A DNA stretch of 64,000 nucleotides, from positions 1-64,000 of the forward strand of contig NW_017265145.1 of the NCBI RefSeq assembly GCF_001638985.1, in the 5' to 3' direction. Made by a program: the position numbers and the translations under genes. How positions within the stretch are numbered: position 1 is the stretch's first letter; every line of letters starts with the position of its first letter. Below the pieces are notes generated by a model. The model had not been told where the DNA came from, searched no databases, and saw only the letters and a list, made by a program, of their open reading frames with translations. This document shows, one piece after another, positions 25,531-37,330 of the stretch. The DNA is from Phycomyces blakesleeanus NRRL 1555(-). Its lineage: Eukaryota > Mucoromycota > Mucoromycetes > Mucorales > Phycomycetaceae.

Positions 25531-25720
25531 TGTGGTACTTCAGGTACAAAACAATAGAAAAATAAAATATTTGATAATAAAGACGTATAGAAATACTTTG
25601 AGACTGTATATAAGTTGTCCCTTTTTATAAGAAAACACAATCTGCTCTTGTCATTACGTCTTAGTTTCTTAAGGCTTTCTTCCTTTACTATATTTGGTTA
25701 TTAGAGTGTATTTATTGCTT
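25531..25720 (-). repeat. Solo LTR of Ty3 family A, left fragment (interrupted)
   Basis: Reverse complement of the 3' part of the family A LTR, starting TGTGGTACTTCAGGTAC. The rest of the same LTR continues at 31850-32184 beyond the inserted full-length element. The outer flanks carry a TATAT duplication (25526-25530 and 32185-32189). The oldest event here was therefore an LTR insertion that became solo, later split. Confidence 0.85.
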
Positions 25721-26263
25721 TGTGGTGATCCAGACACTCGGATGTTGGATTTATCACATATAAGAACATATTCATATTGGGATAGCGTAGTAGCTATCAT
25801 CTTGTCAGTATAAAATATATATAAACAATTAAGTAATCAGCCCAATAATTATTACAGTTAGTATTGTAGATAATATCTTAAAGATTGTTAAGATAATTAT
25901 ATCATACTGCCGGGTAAACTGTGTCAGATCGATATGGAGCTAATTTAGTAGGAAGTCTTAAAGCTCTAGTATAAAAGAGAAAAGAATAGCTAAGAGCTAA
26001 AGAAGTACGATTTATGACTTGATGTCATGATTGGAACACCGACACTAGTTAAGCAGTAAATACACTCTAATAACCAAATATAGTAAAGGAAGAAAGCCTT
26101 AAGAAACTAAGACGTAATGACAAGAGCAGATTGTGTTTTCTTATAAAAAGGGACACTTTTTATTTATGAATAAAGACAACTTATATACAGTCTCAAAGTA
26201 TTTCTATACGTCTCTATTATCAAATATTTTATTTTTCTATTGTTTCGTACCTGAAATACCACA
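25721..26263 (+). repeat. 5' LTR of Ty3 chromovirus A
   Basis: 543 bp, TGTGGTGATCC...GAAATACCACA, with inverted 5-bp ends (TGTGG/CCACA). It has a TATA-like box TTATAAAAAG at 26141-26150. By eye it differs from the 3' LTR at about a dozen positions, nearly all transitions, so insertion was fairly recent. The target duplication TGCTT lies at 25716-25720 and 31850-31854. Confidence 0.9.
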
Positions 26264-26267
26264 TTTT

Positions 26268-26276
26268 TTACTTTGA
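26268..26276 (+). promoter_or_regulatory. Possible self-priming site of Ty3 A
   Basis: Only 22 bp separate the LTR from the gag ATG, and no TGG-type tRNA primer site is present. TACTTTGA (26269-26276) is the exact complement of TCAAAGTA inside the LTR (26193-26200), about 50 bp after the TATA-like box. This would fit Tf1-type self-priming, where the RNA 5' end primes reverse transcription. Confidence 0.35.
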
Positions 26277-26285
26277 ATTCTCGAA

Positions 26286-29200
26286 ATGTCTCAACAATCC
26301 GCTGTCAACTCTACTATTGTTTCTGGTGAAGAAACCGCCCTTGTCAACTCTGGTGTCATTCCTCCTCCTTCTGCTGCTGGTTCTGCCGACCACGATGGTG
26401 ATACCATGATGACTCCCTTGTGTTCTGAGGACGGTGCCTTTGATTCTGAAGAAGGTTCTTCTGGTTCCGATGCTGACCATTCTGGTTATGAGGGTGCCAA
26501 TTCTCCTCGCATCTATTTAGGTAACTCTGGAGTCAGAGTTAACAATAACCTTGTGGCCACCATGGAAATGTTGCTGGCTTCTGCTGAGGAGGACCTCAAC
26601 GCTAAGAAGGGCAACTACTACGCCGCTCTAGGCCACTACTTGGGTGTTTCCAAGAGAGATCCCACCTTTACTGCTGCTAAGTCTGCTTCCAAGGGTGCCA
26701 AGGAAGCACAAGAACTGTTTGCTGAGGCTGAGCAAATCCTCAAGGACCTCAAGGCTTCCACTGCTCCTGCGTCTAAGCCTCATGACAAGAGAAGCACTCT
26801 GGTTCCCAGTAACCTACCTTTTCTCCAGCTTCGTTCTGAGGGTCCTCTGGTGAAGGCCAATCGCAATGTGTTCGATTCGGTGTATGACTTCTGCCAGGAG
26901 TTTACCACAGTCCTGGAAGCACACTCTCTGTCCTTGGATTCCTGCTGGGAACGTCTGTTGCCCACTTGTTTGAACAAGGAAGAACATTCTTGGTTTGAGA
27001 ACAAGCTCAAAGGCAAGGCCTACAACTGGAAGAAGGCTGAAAGTATTCTTCTGGATCACTATGACATGCCGTTCCATAAGTTCCTGAACATGGGTCGTGT
27101 CTGGTGCACGAAACAAGGCAAAGGAGAATCCGCTCGTTCTTTTGGTGCCAAGTTCCAAAAGTTCCGCTGCCAGGCCTCGTTGGACGATGGTGTTCAATTG
27201 GTTCTCTGCTTCTGGTGGAATCTGCGTCTGGAAGTCCGGGAAGCTTGTCTCATTCCTTTGTCAGCCAACTATGGCACCAAGATGCCCTCAAAGATTGAGG
27301 ACATCATCTCGTTGGTGAGTGTGTCAACAAGTGACTTCACTGCTTTGTTATATAATCCTGCCAATGGTACTGCCGCGTCCTCCTGGAGTTCGTTTGCTGC
27401 TCACAATGGTGCGTCCTCTCTCTCTGCTGGTTCCCACAAGGGAAAGAAAAGGTCTTTCTCTCACGAGCGTGGTTCTCAGTCTCCCAAGAAGTCATGGGAC
27501 TTCAAGAAGGCGATGAAGGATGGCATCTGTTTCTCATGCAAGGCTCCCTGGGTTAAGGGACACTCCTGTCCGGAACGGGAGAAGTACTTGACAAAGGTGT
27601 CAAGGATGGCAGTCCGCTCCTCTGCTAGTAGACCAGCAAGAGCTTCCACTGTGGTTGAGGGGAGTCCCTCGTTGTCTTGGTCAGAGTACCAAGACAACAC
27701 TAGTGCTCTGGCCAAGATGGCATTAGATTGTAAGTACAATCTTAAAGACATGGTTATTAAAAGAGATTTTAAGAACATGAGCACTAATATTATCTTTCCT
27801 ATTTTGGCAAATAATTCTATTAGAACCATCTCCTTGTTGGACTGTGGGGCTACATTCAGTTTGGTGGACAAGAATTTTTGCTTGAAGAATGAAATAGCCA
27901 TTAGTTACATCAATCACATTAATAAAGATTTGTTGAACAAAAACAATGTTCATAAGTATTTTATTCGTTTGGCTGATAGCAATATCCAGATTAAAAGAAT
28001 CAGTACTTGTGTGATCAGTGTAACTTGCAATAGTAAGACTATTTAACGCGAGTTTGAAGTGATGAATTTAACTAATAGTCATGAGTATGATTTCAGTATT
28101 GGTACTGATTATATGTCTTCTCTTGGTATTGGTATTTATGGTTTACCTTTATCATATGATGATGCTGATTCAAGTGAGGAACGTAGAGAAGCCAGTAGAT
28201 GCTTCAACAATAAGAGTGATCTTCTTGAATCCATTGAGAGAGAAAATGAACGAAAGGAAAATAATCCGGCTGTAGGTCCCAAACAGTTTGAGGATGCTAT
28301 AGATTATATTCGACTGTTCATTAAAGACAATCAAGATATTCCTAAGGGTTCGTTTTGTACTATACCTGAAAGTGTTGTATGTTTGGACACTCCAGAAAAT
28401 GCTACGGCGTTCAGAAGCCCTTATCCCATTCCTTACAAGATGCAAGGTATAGTGGATGAACAGGTGAAAGAATGGCTGGACAATGGTATAATTGAAAGAG
28501 CATCTGCAAACACACAATGGAATACGCCTTTGACTTTTATCAAGAAGACAAACAGTAAAGGAGAAATTACTGGATATCGCATTTGCCATGATCCCAGATT
28601 AATTAATTGCCTGTTGAAGTCAATTGATCGTATGCCTTTGCCATTGATCGGTGAATTGTTTGAAGATTTAAAGGGTGCGAATATTTATTCCACTCTGGAT
28701 TTGAAATCTGCATTTAATTCTTTGAGGTTGAACCCAAAGGACACACACAAACTTAGTTTCACATGGCGTGGCGTACAGTACAAACCTATTGGTACAGTGT
28801 TTGGTATAAAGCATGTCAGTTCACAATTTCAAAGAACTATGAGTATAGCTTTAGAAGGACTATCTTTTGTATGGTTTTTTTGTGGATGACATTGTTTGCG
28901 CAAGCAAAACGTTTGAGAAACACAAGGAACACTTGAAGCAAGTGATTGAGAGATTAACAAGGGTCAATTTGAAGTTGAATCCGAAAAAATGTCATTTCTT
29001 TCAGAAAGAAATTTATTTGCTTGATTTTCATATTTCATCTGAAGGAATTACAATGGACTGCAGAAAACTTGTTAATGTTCTTGAATTTCCTCAACCAAAG
29101 ATGGGTAAAGATATCCAAAGTTATTGTGGGTTGATCAACTATTTTAGAACGTTGATTCTGAATGTATCTTCCATTATTTCGCCACTAGATTCATTGAGAA

Positions 29201-31185
29201 ATGAAAAGTCAATTACCCATTTATGGACAGATAAGCATCAAACTGCATTTAATAACTTGAAAAAAGCACTTTTGAGTGATCTGGTGTTGTTGTACCCAGA
29301 TATGAACTCTCCTTTTAGTATCAGCTGTGATACATCTCTTACTGGTATTGGTGCAGTGTTGTATCAAGTCAAGGATGGCAAGAAAAAATATATTTCTTTC
29401 GTGGCTAAGAGCTTATCCCAAAGTGAAAGAAAGTATTCTGCAACCAAAAGAGAATTACTAGCATTAGTATTTGCACTCAAGCGTTTTCACAAGTATGTCT
29501 ATGGTTCTCACTTTACCTTGTACACGGATCACAAGGCATTGACATATCTTCACACCCAATGTGTTGCGAATCTGATGATGATCGCATGGATGGACACAAT
29601 TTTACAGTATGACTTTAAGATCGTTCATTTGCCTGGTGTTTCGAACGTGCTTCCTGATGCGTTGTCATGTTTGTCTGAAGAGACTGAAACATTATCAAAT
29701 GAACTGGGTGAGGATAGTGTGGTTAGATCCATCATGAGAAATAGTGCTGTCACTATGGAACCGCTACCAGACATCTTGAGTAGTGAGTACTTTACTCCTC
29801 CCACAGAAAATGAAAGGAATAAGTTATTAGTTGAAGAACATTTGAAAGGTCATTTTGGTGTAGAAGCTATACTACATGCCTTAAAGAGAAAAGGTATCTA
29901 TTGGACCAGCTTGAAGAGTCAAGCAAATGATCTTATACAGTCGTGTATACAGTGTCAACGTCATAATATCACAAGAAAAGATTATAATCCTTTAAGACCT
30001 GTGACTACAACACTTCCTGGTAACAGTTGGGGAATAGATCTGGCTGGGTCATTTACAACGTCGACTAGAGGAAATGAGTACTTGTTAGTGATGATAGACA
30101 TCGCAAGCAAATTTTATGTATTGCGTGCCATAACTGATAAAAGGGCAGCTACGATTGCGTTACAAGTACTGGACGTCATTAGTACATGGGGTCCGATGAG
30201 AAAGTTGCAGAGTGATTGTGGATGGGAGTTTGTGAACTCGCTGATGACATGTATAAAAGAGAATGTTGGTTTTGAACATGCGTTGATTTCGCAGTACCAT
30301 CCTAGAGCTAATGGTGCAAGTGAAAGAGCTGTCCAGTCGGCAGTGAACACCATTAAAAAACAAATAGTTGGTAATGTCGCTGATTGGGATCAGAAGGTGC
30401 CATCTGCGCAGTTGTTTTTGAATGGCAAGTATAATGCTAGGACTAAGAGTACGCCATTCTCGTTAATGTTTGGAAGGAATCCAAATGACTTTGTCGATTT
30501 TAGTAAAGAAAAGGATAGTGCAACTGCTGAACAGATTCAGAAAGAGTTGCAAGAAAAAATTAAAAGAATGACTGAGATAGTCTACCCTGCTGTGTTTGAA
30601 CATGTAAAGCATGTCACAGAAAACCAAAAGGAACGCTTTGATGGAAGTCACAAAATGATAGATCTGGTTCCAGGAACCACGGTAATGATTTTGGTGACAG
30701 AAAAACAGAATAAATTAGATCCGAAGTATAAGGGATTCTACACTGTTGTTAGAAAGACTGCTGCCAATACTTATGTATTGAAAAATGAAAAGGGATTTTT
30801 AGAACCAAGGAATTATCCTCCTTCTTTATTGAAAAAAGTTTCTGACAAGGTATTAGAGCAAAAGAATGACTTTTTTGAAGTCGAAGCAATTATTGGGCAC
30901 ATAAAAGATGACAAGAACAATTATCTGTATAGATGCAAATGGTTGGATTATGAGGAGTCTCACAATACCTGGGAGCCAGAGGATCATTTTACCGATCCTA
31001 AGTTGATAAAAGAATACTGGCAAAGAATTGGTGAAGCTCCAGAAGGTATCAAAGACATCAATAAGGCCAATAAGAAATTATTGGATATGAAAGTTGCATA
31101 TTCTGTACCTAAAGAAAATTCAGGTACTAAAAGGAAGAATTATGCAAAGACAGCTTATCAAAAGAAGAAACGCAGTAAGGTCTAA
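26286..31185 (+). pseudogene. Gag-Pol polyprotein of Ty3 chromovirus A
   Basis: ATG at 26286. Gag (to about residue 400) is followed by a zinc knuckle CFSCKAPWVKGHSC (27529-27570). The protease motif LLDCGATFSLVD comes at about 27835-27870. TAA at 28044 interrupts the same frame where Gln (CAA) is likely. Reverse transcriptase follows (RMPLPLIGELFEDL, STLDLKSAFNSLRL). At about 28875-28881 an extra T in a T7 run shifts the frame immediately before the FVDD catalytic box. RNase H, a zinc-finger integrase (CIQCQRHN) with GIDLAG, QSDCGWEF and GASERA, and a C-terminal chromodomain (LYRCKWLDYEESHNTWEPED, about 30925-30985) continue to TAA at 31183. Two lesions make it inactive, but it is otherwise well preserved. 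The gag part is clearly GC-richer than pol. Confidence 0.9.
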
Positions 31186-31306
31186 ATAAAGAGTTATTTG
31201 AGCACCACAGTACTCGTTTAAAATAAAATAAAAAAAAGAACAAGCTGATCAGAAGAATTGCATAGAGTACTTGAATGGTATTTAGTTAATACCTGGGTGG
31301 GGATAA

Positions 31307-31849
31307 TGTGGTGATCCAGACACTCGGATGTTAGATTTATCACATATAAGAACATATTCATATTGGGATAGCGTAGTAGCTATCATCTTGTCAGTATAAA
31401 ATATATATAAACGATTAAGTAATCAGCCCAATAATTATTACAGTTAGTACTGTAGATAATATCTTAAAGATTGTTAAGATAATTATATCATACTGCCAGG
31501 TAAACTGTGTCAGATCGATATGGAGCTAATTTAGTAGGAAGTCCTAAAGCTCTAGTATAAAAGAGAAAAGAATAGCTAAGAGCTAAAGAAATACAATTTA
31601 TGACTTGATGTCATAATTGTAACACCAACACTAGTTAAGCAGTAAATACACTCTAATAACCAAATATAGTAAAGGAAGAAAGCCTTAAGAAACTAAGACG
31701 TAATGACAAGAGCAGATTGTGTTTTCTTATAAAAAGGGACACTTTTTATTTATGAATAAAGACAGCTTATATACAGTCTCAAAGTATTTCTATACATCTC
31801 TATTATCAAATATTTTATTTTTCTATTGTTTCGTACCTGAAATACCACA
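31307..31849 (+). repeat. 3' LTR of Ty3 chromovirus A
   Basis: 543 bp, same length and ends as the 5' LTR, preceded by the polypurine tract ending GGGGATAA. It is followed by the TGCTT duplication. Confidence 0.9.
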
Positions 31850-32184
31850 TGCTTAACTAGTGTCGGTGTTACAATTATGACATCAAGTCATAAATCGTAC
31901 TTCTTTAGCTCTTAGCTATTCTTTTCTCTTTTATACTAGAGCTTTAGGACTTCCTACTAAATTAGCTCCATATCGATCTGACACAGTTTACCCGGCAGTA
32001 TGATATAATTATCTTAACAATCTTTAAGATATTATCTACAGTACTAACTGTAATAATTATTGGGCTGATTACTTAATCGTTTATATATATTTTATACTGA
32101 CAAGATGATAGCTACTATGCTATCCCAATATGAATATGTTCTTATATGTGATAAATCCAACATCCGAGTGTCTGGATCACCACA
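31850..32184 (-). repeat. Solo LTR of Ty3 family A, right fragment
   Basis: Continuation of the inverted solo LTR begun at 25531, ending ATCACCACA at 32184 (the reverse complement of the LTR start), followed by TATAT. Confidence 0.85.
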
Positions 32185-32289
32185 TATATTACAAAAGTTA
32201 GATGATTACAGAAAAAAAAGCATAAGAAGCAACAGTAAATTATAATTATATGCCTGGTAGAAGTATATTATAATATATTAATTATCAAT

Positions 32290-32847
32290 AAAATATATAT
32301 AATAAATAAAATAATGTCTGACCAGTAAAATTGATATATATTAAGTTATTTTTAGTATAAAAGCCAATAAATTATTCTTTATAAAATATATCTTGGTTAT
32401 AGTAACCAATAAAACATTTTTTATAAAATTTACTTTTGTTACAATATCTAATAGAATTTTTTTATAAAAGAACTTTGAAAAATAAATTTACTATCTAATT
32501 AAAAACATAGATAGTCTAAATTATATAAGTAAAGAACAATTAAGTAAACATTACTTGTAAAGTGACCAATAATTCAAAATATAATCTTTAGCAAAAGTCT
32601 ATAATACCTAATAAAAATAAATCTTAAACTATGGCTTTCGTATATAAGTGTCAATAAGATAACACATATAAGCTACAAAAAGATATATTGGTAAATAAAT
32701 AAAATATCACATTTGTTAGATAATAAAGTTATATAATAATCTATAACAGACAGGAAGTGAGTAAGGAGGCGAATGAAAAGCTTTCTCCAGACGGCTTTCT
32801 GGGAAGTCTCTCAGAAAAACCCCTGAAGCACCTCTTTTTTTCCTATA
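32290..32847. mobile_element. Right-end remnant of an older CACTA element
   Basis: AT-rich sequence with repeated CCAATAAAA-type motifs (for example near 32364 and 32404) leads into ACCCCTGAAGCACCTCTTTT and TTTCCTATA. This has the same organisation as the right end of CACTA element 2 (37080-37706). It stops exactly where CACTA element 2 begins, so the younger element probably inserted into its last bases. Confidence 0.45.
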
Positions 32848-33180
32848 CACTATGGGAAAAAATGGCGGTTTTCTGCATTTGTGACTTTGTTTTTGGCCTA
32901 TAATAATTAGAAAAATTACAAAAAACGCAAAATGAAATAAGAAAATCTCTATCTTTTGAAAAGATTGACAAAAAGCAAATTTACCACCAAAAATTAAATC
33001 TCCTGATAGACAAGTGTTCATTTTAACTACAGACTTTATATTTTTAGTGAGTGTAGATTGCAATTGATGATTATTAAAAGTCAGAGGTGAAAGAGAAGAA
33101 AATATCTAAACTTTTTGCTGGTAGGATAAAATATGTTAAGACAATTTGAAAAAAAAATGTATTAAAGAAAAAAAAACAAA

Positions 33181-36073
33181 TTAAATATCAGCAAAAGAAC
33201 CAAGTGACAACTTAGGGCCACAGTTGAGTTCTGGCCACACTATGTATGCTGTTGTTGTTGCTGTTGTTATATTTACTGTCGCGTCTGACACTACCAGCCT
33301 AACTAATTCCTTGACATCTACCAGATGAACTACCTTTGGCTTCATTTGTCCATTTCGCACCACCGGCACACCATTGTACATCATTGTGCTATACACCAAC
33401 ACCGAAGCAAGTGGCCATCTTTTTCTCTCATTGACATGCTCAAAGAAAAGAACAACTTTGCCAAAGAAGACTTTTAAAGCAGTAGACAATCCTGGTCTTG
33501 TGTTTGTTGTCTTGTTTACCTGCAACTGAAGGCAAACGTGGTGGGCCTCTCTTTGTACTTTGTGGGCAAATGCAGAGTCTATCACACAGCCATTGACAAA
33601 AGCCTTGTGGCTTGTTGTCAAGGCTAAATCAATCGTGCTGCATTCCACTCCCTTTGATTCATAGAACTTCGCAAAAAGAACTGGGAGACAAGAAATTTCT
33701 TCAATGCTGTCATGAATTGTTCTACATCCCAAAGGCCCCCAGAACTCAATGTCTGAGTCAACACCAACACGCTCACCTTTCTCAGTCATTGGCCAACCAG
33801 CAGACTTGTCATTATATTGCAATATTCTTGCTATTGTCCTTGCCTTAACTACCAAGGCTCCATTTACGTCCACATATCTTGTATGGGCAAGTCTCAGCAT
33901 GACATTCCCAGCATTTGCACCAATAGCAGAATTGCTCTTTATCAACCGAAAATATTCTCCAATGGCCCTCTCTAGCGACCTGGCGCTGTACGCTCTGGGA
34001 GGGCCAAATACAACAATCATTGCCAGGTAATGATGCAATAGGTGTTGATGGATAGTGAATATCTCTATTCCAACTTTACCATTTTGGAAATGGTCTTCCA
34101 GATACGAATTCCACTTAATGAGGTTTCTAAGAGAAAAATTAGAATAAGTTCCAAAAACAAATCTCTGAATAATACTAAACATACCTTTTTATAGAGGTTT
34201 GTTCCTTTGCTGATAACTCCCAGCTCATGAGTAGAGTACATGCTTGCACAAGGCCAAGCAATGCCTTCTGTGCATCTTGATCGTGGACATACTCTGCTAC
34301 CAGAGTGGGAACCACAAACAGAAGGAAATCGGCCCAGTCCACAGCTCAGAAATATTCTGCATATCTTGCCATGTCCCTCCAAGCACCATGGAAAGATGTT
34401 GGGATCGATCCTCTTGTTCCTTCTATTGCTGCGCCTATCTCCTTCTGTGCTCTAGCAGAGAGGAAAAGAGGGTGCTTAGATCCATACTTTCCGCAAACAA
34501 GCCCCCAGACCTGCTTGCTGATTCTGTGACAAAGACCATGTATCTCATCAAGGGCAAAGAAAAATGGGCCTGTGAATGACATCAATGAAGCAAATGGAGA
34601 TTGTCTTTTGAGGCCCTTACATAACACACTATCAGGGTTGAAGCTTCTGAAGCTCTCTATAGTGCGGATGGTGGTGCCTGGCAAGGTTCTGAAATATTGA
34701 CCATGACCTGCAGTTTGTCCAACAACATTGCATATATGACAGCAATTTTTGCTTGTATGGCCAGCATGGCATGCCAGCTTTGCTAATGCTGGAATGTCAC
34801 CAGTTGCCATGAGAACATGGACTTTTGCTCTCATTGTTTTCGTTGATGTTTTTATCACCATTCCGTCTGCTTGCAGTATCTTGAGCAATTTGATGGTCAG
34901 CTCAAGAAATGACCAGAAGTTGGCAGGGATCATTGCAATCTTGATCATTTGCTTGCACTTGTAACGGACCATTGGAGGAAGGTTGAGCATAGTGGCATGT
35001 AAAATGGTCACTGAACCAGGAACCTTGTGTGGAGCAAAGCCATCAACTGACAACAAAATGGCAATATCATTCTCATCAGAAAAAAGATGCTTGATCGATT
35101 CATAAGCTTAGCCATCAAAGATATCAGATTTGCTTCCGTTTTGACTGGACTGATGGTTATGACAATATATCATCTCGTTTCTTGTAGTGTCATCGGCCAA
35201 ACAGAGAGCAAGCTGTCTAGCCAAAGAGATCTGAATCATTGTTTTGACAGGGATTGGCAATCCGTCTTTGTCTTTGGCATTCTTTTTATAATATGTCTCA
35301 CCACAATTAGGACACACTATCTCATGACTGTCATTGTAAAGTTTACAATCATTACAGCAGATGTCATACTTATCTCCTTTTACAGAAGAATATCTCTCAA
35401 GAAGTTTATCTCCAAGGTATGAAAAGCATGCTCTGTATGTTATGTCATTAGATGTCTCTAGAATCTTGTTGAAATGACGAGCAATCATTGCATGTGCTTC
35501 ATGCGGAATTCCAAAATCCTTGATTATCTTAATGAACTCAAGATTTTTTGCGTCGTCATTGTTAGGAACGGGAGTGGGTTGACTGAAATCAAATATCAGA
35601 GGAGAGGTTTTAATGTAGATGTCATTCATGGCATGATCAAGATTGGCATCATACTTTATTAAGGTAAATAGTAATTAGTGTTATAGACATAGATACATAC
35701 ATGTATGTATATATCTTACTATGGGCTGATCATTATTATTGTCACCATTATTGAAGGCATCCACAGTTTGGTTATCAATTATGGCTGTGTTTTCTCTGTT
35801 TGTTCATGAAGGTAATAATATAATTAATTACTTGTTCTAACAGTGCTTATGTCTTTCATAGACTTACTCAGAGGTGTATCCAGATACAATACTTGATACA
35901 ACGTTGGTTTGCTCAGGGACAGAAATGGGTTGGGAAATCTCAAAATTAACTATGTTTGAAGAATGGGTTTTCATACATTGAATTCTACATAAATTGACTT
36001 TTCTTGTGCTATTGTAAAATGTATTGCAGAATCTACACTTGTAACTACTACGCTTTGTAATTGAGAACATTTT
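33181..36073 (-). pseudogene. CACTA (EnSpm-like) transposase 2
   Basis: The first exon begins around 36073 with a Cys-rich segment (YKCRFCNTFYNS). Short exons with GTAAGT-type introns follow to 35660. The main part has YDICCNDCKLY...CPNCGETYYKK (35360-35265), LLSVDGFAPHK (about 35058), TGDIPALAKLACHAGHTSKN, SFTGPFFFALDE and YAEYF*AVDWADFLLFVVP (about 34365-34310). TGA at 34346-34348 replaces the family Arg, and TAA at 35108-35110 replaces a likely Gln. A 58-bp intron (34127-34184) leads to the C-terminal exon with ARSLERAIGEYFRLIKSN, ending at 33181. It would bind the CACTA ends and cut DNA. Apart from two or three stops it is nearly intact and is the best-preserved member of this group here. 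Confidence 0.75.
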
Positions 36074-36407
36074 TAAAAGTTGAAAATAACACTTTGAAGT
36101 AAAGATATGAGTATCAGTAATTGCTTTTAAATGATATATCTTTATACTTAATAACTTTGAGTTTTGTGTAGACATAATAGCTTCAAGGTAATGATGATAT
36201 AGATAATATAAGTATAAACTCATAAACAGAATCTGAAACATTGCGTATTAGCTGTCAATATAACTATGGTAAGTCAAAATTAATATTAACTGAGATGAAA
36301 AAATTAAACTAATTAATATGAAACTAATAATAGATGATAGAAAATTCTTTCAGTCTTTATTCTCCTTTCACAACAATCTTTTTGCTTATACAAACTAAAC
36401 TTTTAAC

Positions 36408-37020
36408 ATAAATAACACAGAAAGCCAGGTTATATCTTTACTACAAGCTATGCACAGTGAGATAATCTCTATGAAGGCAGGACAGGACACTATCAAACTG
36501 GAATTGAATTCTATCAGAGAAGAATTAAATTCAAAGATTGACTACCTTCAGAGTCAACTGGACAACAGAGGATTTTCTGAGCAAGAGACAGTACCTTCTG
36601 CCACTGACATTGTAAGTCAAAAATAAAATAAAATGAATATATATTAATATGTAATCCAATAGCCTTGCAACAGTTTTATCCATGCACCTATTCTAAATAC
36701 CTGGGATATAACTTTGAAACACGTCTTCAAAATGATGAGTAAAGATTTTGGTATTGAGATAAACAATGAAGAGAAGGCCACTCTCCGAGTATGTACAAAA
36801 ATTATTTGTGATAAGCTGGCTGTCCATTCTTTGATAAAGGATCTTGATTCTTCTCCTAGCTGGGAGTCTATACCAGTAATAGTTAGAAAACAAATGTGTG
36901 CTAAGCATGCAACGTTGATGAAGGATGCTAGTATTGATCTCATCAGATGCCATGAAAACTGGGTGTTTACCTCGAGAATCTCTCATCTTTGGAGAGACCA
37001 TTTTAGAAGATTGCAGTCTC
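36408..37020 (+). pseudogene. Divergent coiled-coil accessory gene of CACTA element 2
   Basis: Exon 1 (36408-36611, 68 codons) reads NNTESQVISLLQAM and then a coiled coil (LELNSIREELNSKIDYLQSQ). The expected ATG at 36408 is ATA, so the next ATG (about 36450) may be used or the start is lost. A 51-bp intron (36612-36662) joins exon 2 (36663-37020), which is helical and ends ISHLWRDHFRRLQSR at a GTAAGT donor (37021). No further exon is visible before the subterminal repeats, so the 3' part is missing. The same design (LLQAL coiled coil, then helical exon) occurs at 58922-59591. I know no name for this family. Confidence 0.5.
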
Positions 37021-37083
37021 GTAAGTAATCGAATGTAGTAAAATCAAATGAGATAATATGCTATAATAACTTAGAATATAGTG

Positions 37084-37330
37084 TAGTTTATAGCCAATAA
37101 AATTCAAATATTGATTTTCTATTATTAAATAATAACCAATAAAATGAATATTAAAATTTTTTTGTATAATAACACCCAATAAAACAAACAATAAAAACTT
37201 TTTCCTATAATAATATCTAATAAAATGAACAATAAAAACTTTTTCTTATATTAACATCCAATAAAATGAACAATAAAAGCTTTTTTTCTTTAATAATACT
37301 CAATAAAAGTATAATTATTAAATCAAACAA
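37084..37330. repeat. Subterminal tandem repeats of CACTA element 2
   Basis: About five imperfect units of 50-55 bp with the core CCAATAAAATGAACAATAAA followed by a T run. CACTA elements typically carry subterminal repeats bound by their accessory protein. Confidence 0.6.

Larger units (their letters stand above)
25721..31849 (+). mobile_element. Full-length Ty3 chromovirus A
   Basis: Complete element of 6129 bp: two 543-bp LTRs, one gag-pol frame, integrase before a chromodomain, and a purine tract just before the 3' LTR (GGGTGGGG at 31295-31302). A 5-bp target duplication TGCTT flanks it. It sits inside a solo LTR of its own family in the opposite orientation. Confidence 0.9.

Noticed and set aside
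27097..27318. Several 60-140 codon frames overlapping gag of chromovirus A
   Set aside because: Shadow frames caused by the higher GC content of gag; no motifs, and the main frame is clear.
32716..33063. Minus-strand 115-codon frame
   Set aside because: It crosses the terminal inverted repeat and the junction of CACTA element 2, so it cannot be an ancestral gene.
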